Below, in pieces: positions 18,592 through 30,953 of a DNA stretch of 64,000 nt. A program made the translations under genes and the position numbers. The notes beneath the pieces were generated by a model, which searched no databases, had not been told where the DNA came from, and saw only the letters and a program-made list of their open reading frames with translations. How positions within the stretch are numbered: the first letter of the stretch is position 1; every line of letters starts with the position of its first letter. This stretch comes from Heterodera schachtii (taxonomy: Eukaryota > Nematoda > Chromadorea > Rhabditida > Heteroderidae): NCBI GenBank assembly GCA_023374025.1, contig SIJG01000018.1, positions 1,209,947 through 1,273,946 on the forward strand, given 5' to 3'.

Positions 18592-19510
18592 ATGGAACTT
18601 GAACAATCTTTCGAACTGCCTGTTTATCCCGACGACGATTCTCTTCAGTCAGCTGTATCTCCGACCAAATCTTTGCCAACAGAAACCGTCCCCTTTGGTC
18701 CCGATGTCAACGAAGTGCCGGAATTGGGCCCCAACCCACACGACCAGGTAGTGGAGGTGGTAGAAGACGCGGTTTCGGCTGCGTATTCTTCTGACCACGA
18801 ATTTGAGGTCGAAAGAATATGTGGCCAAAAGCGCGTCAACGGCCACCAACACTACCTGGTTAAGTGGGTTGGGTTTGCCAAGGACCCCAAGGATTGGATA
18901 CCTGTTGGGGATTTGGTATCTGATTTTCTAAATCCTTTTTCTTCATCCCCCACCCCCCATTCAGAACTGTGAAGAGGCCATAAATGATTATTGGCAGCGA
19001 TATCGCGAAGGCAAAGAGTACAGAGAGCGGAAGAAAGAGGAAAAGATGAAAAAGACGGGGCAGCGGAAGAGAAAAGTGGCGGAAATGGCTACGGCCCCGG
19101 GCGAGAAGGAGCGAAAGGATGAAAAGAAAGAGGATGAAAAGAATGGAGAGAAGAAGGAATTGCAGCAACATCTCCCGGTTAATGCCGAGACTGAGCCCCA
19201 GCAAGGCAAATTGGCAAACGCGGAAGTAAAAGACGGGGCGGAAATAACGGAGGAAGCGAAAGAAGAGATGGGCGCTGCCCCGGGGGAGATGCTGGAGGAC
19301 AAGACGGAAGGTCGGGAGGATGTGTGCAAAAAAGGGAATTCGGAATCGGCAGATGTGGGACTGGTGGTTGAACAGTTGAAAAAAATGTTACGGGATAGTG
19401 GCCAGATGCCGACGGACAATGCCCCACTACCCGTACCCCGCTGGGTGAGGGGTAGTGGGGCATTTAAAAGAAGATACAAAAAACTGTACGAAATGATTAA
19501 TAATAAGTGA
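18592..19510 (+). CDS. Chromodomain protein, two exons
   Basis: Exon 1 is 18592-18915 (108 codons); a 49-nt intron follows (GTATCT...CCATTCAG); exon 2 is 18965-19510. The join is in phase and gives 289 residues. An acidic N-terminal ~60 residues precede a chromodomain: FEVERICGQKRVNG, HYLVKWVGFAKDPKDWIP, GDL, then NCEEAINDYW across the intron, the usual C-terminal helix. The aromatic cage positions Tyr/Trp/Trp are present, so methyl-lysine binding is plausible. The tail is highly charged (KKEEKMKKTGQRKRK and Glu/Lys repeats), with a basic end KRRYKKLYEMI. No integrase or helicase part is attached, so this is not a chromovirus or Polinton integrase. Its last 38 codons are copied at 25179 by the downstream tandem duplication. 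Confidence 0.75.
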
Positions 19511-20030
19511 TGTGTTGTATGTTTATGTATTACTAGTTGTTGCCTAATAAAAAATAAGGAACGAAAACCGAAAAAATCAATTATAATTTAAAAAAACAAT
19601 TGACAGTATTTTGTATTAATTCTTTTTCTGTATATGCGCCTCCCTATCTCTCGCCCCCCACACCTTGCACACCCCTGGGCCGACACCCATTATCCCGCAT
19701 TCGGATGTTAAACATTTGGAATGGTATGAAAATAGATGTAAAAAATTTGGTAAAAATTGATAAAATTGATTAAACGAATAAGGTTAAAATTTTGAAAATT
19801 TAAATTGGAAATTAAATTTTAATTTAATTGTAGAAATAAATAAATAGAGAAAATGGAAATTGGAATAAGCGGAAATTAAAAACAATTAAAATAGCGGATT
19901 AATGAGAAATTTTAAATATAAAATAAAATTTAAAAAAGGTTGGGTTTGGTTTTGAAAATTTAAAATAAAAATAAAAATAAATAAGTTTAGAAAAATGGAA
20001 ATTAAAATTGGAAATAAATTAAAAAATAAA

Positions 20031-20236
20031 ATTGGAATGGAATGAAAAAGAATTGAAATTAAATGGAAAATAAAAATAAAATAAATTGAAAATAATAAAT
20101 AAATTGAAATGGAATGAAAAAAATAAAATTGAAATTAAATGGAAAATAAAAATAAAATAAATTAAAAATAATAAATAAAATTGGAATGGAATGAAAAAGA
20201 ATTGAAATAAAATGGAAAATAAAAATAAATAAATTG
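20031..20236. repeat. ~72-bp AT-rich tandem repeat, 3 units (repeated at ~25813-26017)
   Basis: Units start AATTGGAATGGAATGAAAAAG at about 20031, with variants near 20103 and 20178, each running through AAATGGAAAATAAAAATAAA. Confidence 0.75.
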
Positions 20237-20811
20237 TGTCGCCAAAAATTATGCAGTCCTTGTTAAATATTTATGTTATTTTGTTTAATTACTATTCTTC
20301 ATATCGGTAATGTTACTTCAAATTCATTATTTAAAATTGTTGTTATCGGAAACAAAGGCAAAATTGAATATTTTCTTTAATTTTCTTTCATTTTCTTTCA
20401 TATTATATTTGTTAAATTTTATTTATTTTCTTTTAGTGCGAATTTTAAAATATATTTTTACATATATTTTTAAGTTTTTAATCTTTTTGCCAAAATAATT
20501 ATTTGAAAAACTAACAAAATTTGAAAAATTGAAGAATACTAATACCTCACCAAATTCGACGAATGATATATATTATCATTCGACGCCTCTAGGTCTGTAA
20601 TGCAGGAATCAAAAAGTTTTTTTGGCGGAAAAAAAATGAAACAAAAAATATAGAAAACGATTCTTCAAGTCTTAATGACGGATTCAAAAAAATCTTTGGT
20701 TAAAAAAGTAGTTTACGAGAGTTAAGGTCCTTAAAAACTCAAAAAATGACCGTAAGGGACGGGACTGAAATGTACAAACTAAAATTGAATTGATGAGTGT
20801 ATTTTGGCCAA

Positions 20812-20882
20812 AACACCGCACACTCGACTAGGGCGGCCAGTATGTGGCGCGAGCTCGCTAATGCGGGCGCTTCGCGCCCTTA
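20812..20882. repeat. GC-rich dispersed motif shared with the foldback MITE (second copy ~26592-26662)
   Basis: CACCGCACACTCGACTAGGGCGG followed by CCAGTATGTGGCGCGAG matches the MITE core at about 2739-2779 (CGCCGCACACTCGACTACGGC...). It is a relic of a related element, strikingly GC-rich in AT-rich surroundings. Confidence 0.65.
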
Positions 20883-22534
20883 GAAATGGATTCCTAGCAA
20901 TTATAAACCAAGAGGGACTGTTCAATATTTTACAAAACAAATAAATTAAAAATTTTAAATGACTATTAAAATAATTTTTCATTAAAAGAATAATCGAATA
21001 AAAAGGCTAAAATTTCCTTTAGCTAATAATTGGTCGTTCCAAATGATAGGAAAAATTTATATTTAATTGCGCTAAATTGAACAATAATTTAAATAATAAA
21101 ATAAATAATACCAAAAATTGTTAGCTGAAAAAAGTAGAAATATATAATTTTAAAACAATTCGAATAAGTAAATTGACTGATTCGAGAAAAAATACAGCGT
21201 CGGATAATTAGAAAAGAAAATATTATTTGAAATTTATTCTGGCGTAAATTTAAACAAAATATAATTAAAAGTATAAAATACTTTCATATAATCTTTATTT
21301 ATTTCAATTATTATAAAATAAAAATATCATTAATTTAATTTTATAAAAAAATAAATCAGTAAAATTTATATATCAAAACCAATCGAAATACGGATGTGTA
21401 AAGAACTTTGAAAAAATCATAATTATAAAATTTATTCAGTCAATTATTACTTAAACTTAACTGACATACTTCAATCATTTTAAATAGATTTTAAATAAAT
21501 TTCTAAACTTGGTTAAAAAGATCTGCATTTTTAAATTCGTCATTTTCTCCGAGATTTTCATACCGTTTCAATTCATTTTGCATTTATTAATTTAATTTTT
21601 AATCTGATAATTAAAAAATTAAAACTAGAGAAGCTATTTTATTAAATTAAGAAAATAATAAATAGAATGATAAAAAGTTATAACCATATATTTTGGGATC
21701 TCTGATTGGTTAATCACGCCATCGAATAAGAAAATCGCAAGCAATAACTAAAATTTCAAATATTGGAAAAACAAAGAAATTATCAATTTATCTTAGAAGC
21801 TTTGAATTAAAATAAAATTATAATTGCAAGAAATAGAATAATAAAAATTAATTAATACGTATGCTTATTTTAACCATTATAAAATTTGAAATATTTTGAC
21901 ATATAATTTAAATAAATTACGGTAATAATATAATTGAAAATCTTTAATTATTAGTAGTAACGAGAAAAATAAGTAGTAAAAATTTAAAAGGGATTTTTAT
22001 TAATGGATAAAATAATAAAAGCGGTGCTAGGACAAAGTGACAAAATCATCGATATGGGCTAAGTGACAAAAGTATCAATGTTCGCAATAATTAAATTTAA
22101 TTATTAGTTAAATTTAATTCGCTAAATAATTAATCGTAAATTTGCTTAAACTTAGTCTAATTTATTCATCTTGGTATTATATTGTAGCTCTACATGCTCT
22201 CTACTATTTATCTAATTTTTAAAAAATTATTAAAAATTTACTAAAAGTTGTTATCAAAAAATTTCACAAAAATTAGACTTCACTATTTTGACCCCATCTT
22301 TATTGAAACCTATAATATAATCCCAATATGAATTAATTAGACTAAGTTTTAAGCTAAACCGACTACGATTAGCATATTTCATCCTTCACAGTAGTTAGAA
22401 ACCAAGAAATTTCAAAAATATATTTAATTTAATGTATAAACCAAGAAAAAGAATATCCATATTTGCAATAATTATTTAAATTAAAAAATAAAAACAAAAT
22501 AATAACTTTTTTATTTTTAAACACTTTCCGAACC

Positions 22535-23105
22535 GTTTCCGTTTAAATGTTTCCAGAATTTTTTAAACCGTTAACGTTAACTTTTTCCAGAATTTTGGTT
22601 AATATATTATACCGTTTCCATTTAACTTTTTCAGAATTTTATTAATATTTTTAAACCGTTTCCGTTTGAGTTTCAAAAATTTTGTCAATATATTAAACCG
22701 TTTCCATTTAACTTTTTCAGAATTTTATTAATTTTTTTAAACTGTTTACGTTTGCGTTTCCAGAATAAACCGTTTCCATTTTAACTTTTCCAGAATTTAG
22801 GTTCATATTTTAATTGATTTCAGAATTTGGTTAATATTTTTAAACCGCTTCCGATTGAATGTTTCCAGAATTTTCATTAATATATTAAACGGTTTCCGTT
22901 TGAGTTTCCAGAACTTGGTTATTATTTTTAAACTGCCAACGTTTGACTGTTTTCAGAATTTTTATTTTTTTAAACCGTTTAGATTTAACTTTTTCCAGAA
23001 TTTTGGTTAATATTTTTAAAAGGTTTCTGTTTGGCATTTCCAGAATTTTCAATAATTATATTTTTAAAACGTTTCGTTTAACTGTTTCCAGAATTAAACC
23101 ATCTA
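22535..23105. repeat. ~46-bp minisatellite, about 12 diverged units (second copy 28315-28880)
   Basis: Unit consensus approximately AAACCGTTTCCGTTTAACTTT, then TTCCAGAATTTTGGTTAATATTTTT. Units vary in length and sequence. It lies within each copy of the large duplication. Confidence 0.85.
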
Positions 23106-25178
23106 CAAGTAATAGAATCAAACTATAGAAAAAAATAATTACAAAAATACATAAATAAATTTTTTATTTATAAAATGAAATTTTGAAAATATTAAAGCAA
23201 ATACAAAATAAGATTAATCTAATTCTTTTAAATTATTTAATGAAATTATTTTCAATTAATCAGTGATTTAAATTTATAAAACATAAAACCAAAAGAATAA
23301 TTCGAAAAATGGAATCGCTAGTCCACGTAAAGAAAGAAAACTACGATTTCTCAATTGAAATACACGAAAGACTAAAAAAAAAAAAAAAAATTAATTTTGC
23401 AAAAAAATTCTCAAGAAAAATATCAAATCTTATAAATAAGGCTTTCGAAGATGAAAATTAATATGGACATGGTCGCCATGGAGTGATTTGAAAAAAGAAT
23501 CATAAACTTAATGCAGTTTTACTGTTTAGACAATTGTCTCATAGTTAAATTATAATCGAAAAAGCAATTTTTTTACAATGTTTATTTATTTATTCAAAAA
23601 TGATGACAGTGAGATCTTTCCTTTTTTGAAAGTTGGCACAAAATTATAAATTATTACAAATTTCAGAGAAATTAATAAACAAATTATTCTTTTATTTGTT
23701 TCCGTAAAAAATTTCTTTAAATTGTGATATTTTTATAACATGCAAAAACCTAAAGCTGAATTAATTAATTTAATATAAAAAAAAATTTATTTAAAAAAGC
23801 GACAAAATAAAACATTATTTTATTTTATATCTCTATTAAACCAATACAAAATTAATTTTTTAAATAAAATTAAAACGTTAAATATTGGTATTATAATTTA
23901 TTCTGATGTGATTATGTAAAATAAATAAAAACACAACTATGAACAACGGTCATCAACTAAACAGATTTGCAGAGGCAAGAAATTAAATTATAGAAAGTTT
24001 AAAATTTCAAATTAATATTGGATTACAATTCAGATAGCTTTTTGAGATTGTCAACTTTAAATTACTCATTTTACCGGCGCAATTTTAATTAAAAAAAACC
24101 CAAAACAATGTTTCGAATGTCAGAACGGCGGTAGCATTTAAAAAAAATGATTTTAAATAAATCCTTTCAATTATAAATAAACAATTAAACGAAATAATAA
24201 AAAAATAAGATAAATCTTTTCAAATTTTAAAAATAAATCGAAAAATAAAATAGTAGATAATAAAATATTAATTTAATTATTTAATTAAAATGAAAAAAAT
24301 AATTATTTGTTTTATTGCTTTGTTTTAATAAATTTGCACAAATAGCGATTAAAATAAAATAACATCAAAATAAAAAGTAACATAAAAAATTACATACAAA
24401 TAGTTTGAATGAATAATTTATAAGCAGCGGTTATTTAAACGAATAATTGGGTCATTTTGACAAGAAGCTTACAATTAATAATGCATCACAAGGTCGCTTT
24501 AAAAGTAATGAATAAAAAGTAAAAAATCTTTATGCGATAAAATTTATTTATGTTCTTATATAAAATTTTTGAAATAATAAATGAAAAAATTTATTCAAAA
24601 TAAATTTTAATTTTAGAGACAGAACGAATTTGCAAAAGGATGAAATTGGTTTATACACAATTTAATGATATATTTGTATAGCAAACTCTATCACTATAAA
24701 TTAGAATAAAAATCAATTTAATTCTATTTTATATTTTCTTTTATATTGTACGAATTAAATAGATTATATATTTATATAAACTAGAAAAATAATGAAATTA
24801 AAAATTAATTAATTAAAAAATTAAATTACCTTATTTATTATTATATTATAGGTTAAACTACATTCACAAGCCCTGTTCAAGGGGATAAAAAAAGTGAATA
24901 AACTCTCATTTTTATTACAATTTTGATATCATACAAAAATTGATAAGATCGTAATAAGTATTTTATTAAATGCTAAATAAAAGAATAAAATAGTAGCATT
25001 TATAAAAGAAAAAATGAAGTCAAACAATAGCATCAAACTGCAATAATTTAATAATGAAAATGAATCTGGTGGTAATTTATAATATAGCGATTAAATATAA
25101 ATTATTAGTATGAGTACAGTATTTACGTAATTTTCTTTTTTGATTCATTTAATAAAACGTTTTTTAATAACCATGAAT

Positions 25179-25293
25179 TAGTGGCCAGATGCCGACGGAC
25201 AATGCCCCACTACCCGTACCCCGCTGGGTGAGGGGTAGTGGGGCATTTAAAAGAAGATACAAAAAACTGTACGAAATGATTAATAATAAGTGA
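25179..25293 (+). pseudogene. Duplicated 3' end of the chromodomain gene
   Basis: Repeats the final ~38 codons of the gene at 18592-19510 (from SGQMPTDNAPLP to the stop) without the chromodomain, start or promoter. It is a by-product of the tandem duplication. Confidence 0.9.
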
Positions 25294-28200
25294 TGTGTTG
25301 TATGTTTATGTATTACTAGTTGTTGCCTAATAAAAAATAAGGAACGAAAACCGAAAAAATCAATTATAATTTAAAAAAACAATTGACAGTATTTTGTATT
25401 AATTCTTTTTCTGTATATGCGCCTCCCTATCTCTCGCCCCCACACCTTGCACACCCCTGGGCCGACACCCATTATCCCGCATTCGGATGTTAAACATTTG
25501 GAATTGTATGAAAATAGATGTAAAAAATTTGGTAAAAATTGATAAAATTGATTAAACGAATAAGGTTAAAATTTTGAAAATTTAAATTGGAAATTAAATT
25601 TTAATTTAATTGTAGAAATAAATAAATAGAGAAAATGGAAATTGGAATAAGCGGAAATTAAAAACAATTAAAATAGCGGATTAATGAGAAATTTTAAATA
25701 TAAAATAAAATTTAAAAAAGGTTGGGTTTGGTTTTGAAAATTTAAAATAAAAATAAAAATAAATAAGTTTAGAAAAATGGAAATTAAAATTAGAAATAAA
25801 TTAATAAATAAAATTGGAATGGAATGAAAAAGAATTGAAATTAAATGGAAAATAAAAATAAAATAAATTGAAAATAATAAATAAATTGAAATGGAATGAA
25901 AAAAATAAAATTGAAATTAAATGGAAAATAAAAATAAAATAAATTAAAAATAATAAATAAAATTGGAATGGAATGAAAAAGAATTGAAATAAAATGGAAA
26001 ATAAAAATAAATAAATTGTGTCGCCAAAAATTATGCAGTCCTTGTTAAATATTTATGTTATTTTGTTTAATTACTATTCTTCATATCGGTAATGTTACTT
26101 CAAATTCATTATTTAAAATTGTTGTTATCGGAAACAAAGGCAAAATTGAATATTTTCTTTAATTTTCTTTCATTTTCTTTCATATTATATTTGTTAAATT
26201 TTATTTATTTTCTTTTAGTGCGAATTTTAAAATATATTTTTACATATATTTTTAAGTTTTTAATCTTTTTGCCAAAATAATTATTTGAAAAACTAACAAA
26301 ATTTGAAAAATTGAAGAATACTAATACCTCACCAAATTCGACGAATGATATATATTATCATTCGACGCCTCTAGGTCTGTAATGCAGGAATCAAAAAGTT
26401 TTTTTGGCGGAAAAAAATGAAACAAAAAATATAGAAAACGATTCTTCAAGTCTTAATGACGGATTCAAAAAATCTTTGGTTAAAAAAGTAGTTTACGAGA
26501 GTTAAGGTCCTTAAAAACTCAAAAAATGACCGTAAGGGACGGGACTGAAATGTACAAACTAAAATTGAATTGATGAGTGTATTTTGGCCAAAACACCGCA
26601 CACTCGACTAGGGCGGCCAGTATGTGGCGCGAGCTCGCTAATGCGGGCGCTTCGCGCCCTTAGAAATGGATTCCTAGCAATTATAAACCAAGAGGGACTG
26701 TTCAATATTTTACAAAACAAATAAATTAAAAATTTTAAATGACTATTAAAATAATTTTTCATTAAAAGAATAATCGAATAAAAAGGCTAAAATTTCCTTT
26801 AGCTAATAATTGGTCGTTCCAAATGATAGGAAAAATTTATATTTAATTGCGCTAAATTGAACAATAATTTAAATAATAAAATAAATAATACCAAAAATTG
26901 TTAGCTGAAAAAAGTAGAAATATATAATTTTAAAGCAATTCGAATAAGTAAATTGACTGATTCGAGAAAAAATACAGCGTCGGATAATTAGAAAAGAAAA
27001 TATTATTTGAAATTTATTCTGGCGTAAATTTAAACAAAATATAATTAAAAGTATAAAATACTTTCATATAATCTTTATTTATTTCAATTATTATAAAATA
27101 AAAATATCATTAATTTAATTTTATAAAAAAATAAATCAGTAAAATTTATATATCAAAACCAATCGAAATACGGATGTGTAAAGAACTTTGAAAAAATCAT
27201 AATTATAAAATTTATTCAGTCAATTATTACTTAAACTTAACTGACATACTTCAATCATTTTAAATAGATTTTAAATAAATTTCTAAACTTGGTTAAAAAG
27301 ATCTGCATTTTTAAATTCGTCATTTTCTCCGAGATTTTCATACCGTTTCAATTCATTTTGCATTTATTAATTTAATTTTTAATCTGATAATTAAAAAATT
27401 AAAACTAGAGAAGCTATTTTATTAAATTAAGAAAATAATAAATAGAATGATAAAAAGTTATAACCATATATTTTGGGATCTCTGATTGGTTAATCACGCC
27501 ATCGAATAAGAAAATCGCAAGCAATAACTAAAATTTCAAATATTGGAAAAACAAAGAAATTATCAATTTATCTTAGAAGCTTTGAATTAAAATAAAATTA
27601 TAATTGCAAGAAATAGAATAATAAAAATTAATTAATACGTATGCTTATTTTAACCATTATAAAATTTGAAATATTTTGACATATAATTTAAATAAATTAC
27701 GGTAATAATATAATTGAAAATCTTTAATTATTAGTAGTAACGAGAAAAATAAGTAGTAAAAATTTAAAAGGGATTTTTATTAATGGATAAAATAATAAAA
27801 GCGGTGCTAGGACAAAGTGACAAAATCATCGATATGGGCTAAGTGACAAAAGTATCAATGTTCGCAATAATTAAATTTAATTATTAGTTAAATTTAATTC
27901 GCTAAATAATTAATCGTAAATTTGCTTAAACTTAGTCTAATTTATTCATCTTGGTATTATATTGTAGCTCTACATGCTCTCTACTATTTATCTAATTTTT
28001 AAAAAATTATTAAAAATTTACTAAAAGTTGTTATCAAAAAATTTCACAAAAATTAGACTTCACTATTTTGACCCCATCTTTATTGAAACCTATAATATAA
28101 TCCCAATATGAATTAATTAGACTAAGTTTTAAGCTAAACCGACTACGATTAGCATATTTCATCCTTCACAGTAGTTAGAAACCAAGAAATTTCAAAAATA

Positions 28201-30953
28201 TATTTAATTTAATGTATAAACCAAGAAAAAGAATATCCATATTTGCAATAATTATTTAAATTAAAAAATAAAAACAAAATAATAACTTTTTTATTTTTAA
28301 ACACTTTCCGAACCGTTTCCGTTTAAATGTTTCCAGAATTTTTTAAACCGTTAACGTTAACTTTTTCCAGAATTTTGGTTAATATATTATACCGTTTCCA
28401 TTTAACTTTTTCAGAATTTTATTAATATTTTTAAACCGTTTCCGTTTGAGTTTCAAAAATTTTGTCAATATATTAAACCGTTTCCATTTAACTTTTTCAG
28501 AATTTTATTAATTTTTTTAAACTGTTTACGTTTGCGTTTCCAGAATAAACCGTTTCCATTTTAACTTTTCCAGAATTTAGGTTCATATTTTAATTGATTT
28601 CAGAATTTGGTTAATATTTTTAAACCGCTTCCGATTGAATGTTTCCAGAATTTTCATTAATATATTAAACGGTTTCCGTTTGAGTTTCCAGAACTTGGTT
28701 ATTATTTTTAAACTGCCAACGTTTGACTGTTTTCAGAATTTTTATTTTTTTAAACCGTTTAGATTTAACTTTTTCCAGAATTTTGGTTAATATTTTTAAA
28801 AGGTTTCTGTTTGGCATTTCCAGAATTTTCAATAATTATATTTTTAAAACGTTTCGTTTAACTGTTTCCAGAATTAAACCATCTACAAGTAATAGAATCA
28901 AACTATAGAAAAAATAATTACAAAAATACATAAATAAATTTTTTATTTATAAAATGAAATTTTGAAAATATTAAAGCAAATACAAAATAAGATTAATCTA
29001 ATTCTTTTAAATTATTTAATGAAATTATTTTCAATTAATCAGTGATTTAAATTTATAAAACATAAAACCAAAAGAATAATTCGAAAAATGGAATCGCTAG
29101 TCCACGTAAAGAAAGAAAACTACGATTTCTCAATTGAAATACACGAAAGACTAAAAAAAAAAAAATTAATTTTGCAAAAAAATTCTCAAGAAAAATATCA
29201 AATCTTATAAATAAGGCTTTCGAAGATGAAAATTAATATGGACATGGTCGCCATGGAGTGATTTGAAAAAAGAATCATAAACTTAATGCAGTTTTACTGT
29301 TTAGACAATTGTCTCATAGTTAAATTATAATCGAAAAAGCAATTTTTTTACAATGTTTATTTATTTATTCAAAAATGATGACAGTGAGATCTTTCCTTTT
29401 TTGAAAGTTGGCACAAAATTATAAATTATTACAAATTTCAGAGAAATTAATAAACAAATTATTCTTTTATTTGTTTCCGTAAAAAATTTCTTTAAATTGT
29501 GATATTTTTATAACATGCAAAAACCTAAAGCTGAATTAATTAATTTAATATAAAAAAAAATTTATTTAAAAAAGCGACAAAATAAAACATTATTTTATTT
29601 TATATCTCTATTAAACCAATACAAAATTAATTTTTTAAATAAAATTAAAACGTTAAATATTGGTATTATAATTTATTCTGATGTGATTATGTAAAATAAA
29701 TAAAAACACAACTATGAACAACGGTCATCAACTAAACAGATTTGCAGAGGCAAGAAATTAAATTATAGAAAGTTTAAAATTTCAAATTAATATTGGATTA
29801 CAATTCAGATAGCTTTTTGAGATTGTCAACTTTAAATTACTCATTTTACCGGCGCAATTTTAATTAAAAAAAACCCAAAACAATGTTTCGAATGTCAGAA
29901 CGGCGGTAGCATTTAAAAAAAATGATTTTAAATAAATCCTTTCAATTATAAATAAACAATTAAACGAAATAATAAAAAATAAGATAAATCTTTTCAAATT
30001 TTAAAAATAAATCGAAAAATAAAATAGTAGATAATAAAATATTAATTTAATTATTTAATTAAAAATGAAAAAAATAATTATTTGTTTTATTGCTTTGTTT
30101 TAATAAATTTGCACAAATAGCGATTAAAATAAAATAACATCAAAATAAAAAGTAACATAAAAAATTACATACAAATAGTTTGAATGAATAATTTATAAGC
30201 AGCGGTTATTTAAACGAATAATTGGGTCATTTTGACAAGAAGCTTACAATTAATAATGCATCACAAGGTCGCTTTAAAAGTAATGAATAAAAAGTAAAAA
30301 ATCTTTATGCGATAAAATTTATTTATGTTCTTATATAAAATTTTTGAAATAATAAATGAAAAAATTTATTCAAAATAAATTTTAATTTTAGAGACAGAAC
30401 GAATTTGCAAAAGGATGAAATTGGTTTATACACAATTTAATGATATATTTGTATAGCAAACTCTATCACTATAAATTAGAATAAAAATCAATTTAATTCT
30501 ATTTTATATTTTCTTTTATATTGTACGAATTAAATAGATTATATATTTATATAAACTAGAAAAATAATGAAATTAAAAATTAATTAATTAAAAAATTAAA
30601 TTACCTTATTTATTATTATATTATAGGTTAAACTACATTCACAAGCCCTGTTCAAGGGGATAAAAAAAGTGAATAAACTCTCATTTTTATTACAATTTTG
30701 ATATCATACAAAAATTGATAAGATCGTAATAAGTATTTTATTAAATGCTAAATAAAAGAATAAAATAGTAGCATTTATAAAAGAAAAAATGAAGTCAAAC
30801 AATAGCATCAAACTGCAATAATTTAATAATGAAAATGAATCTGGTGGTAATTTATAATATAGCGATTAAATATAAATTATTAGTATGAGTACAGTATTTA
30901 CGTAATTTTCTTTTTTGATTCATTTAATAAAACGTTTTTTAATAACCATGAAT
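25179..30953. repeat. Tandem duplication, copy 2 (~5.78 kb)
   Basis: Near-identical to 19396-25178. After the final AATAACCATGAAT it continues into unique sequence (ATCATAATTTTC). The breakpoint shows at most one or two bases of microhomology. 5775 against 5783 bases; the differences are mostly A-tract indels. A collapsed or duplicated assembly join is the main alternative to a real recent duplication. Confidence 0.95.

Larger units (their letters stand above)
19396..25178. repeat. Tandem duplication, copy 1 (~5.78 kb)
   Basis: Begins TAGTGGCCAGATGCCGACGG inside exon 2 of the chromodomain gene and ends AATAACCATGAAT. Copy 2 follows directly. The copies differ by a few substitutions and homopolymer length changes only. 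The unit contains the gene's 3' end, a 72-bp AT-rich repeat, a GC-rich dispersed motif and a 46-bp minisatellite. Otherwise it is AT-rich DNA with no supported gene. Confidence 0.95.

Noticed and set aside
18592..19510. Chromodomain gene as a retrotransposon or Polinton integrase end
   Set aside because: It has its own start, an acidic N-terminus, a charged C-terminal tail and an intron, and there is no integrase core upstream.
20310..30900. Short ORFs repeated at 20310/26092, 20779/26559 and 22943/28723
   Set aside because: They recur only because of the large duplication; composition is AT-driven and the third lies inside a minisatellite.
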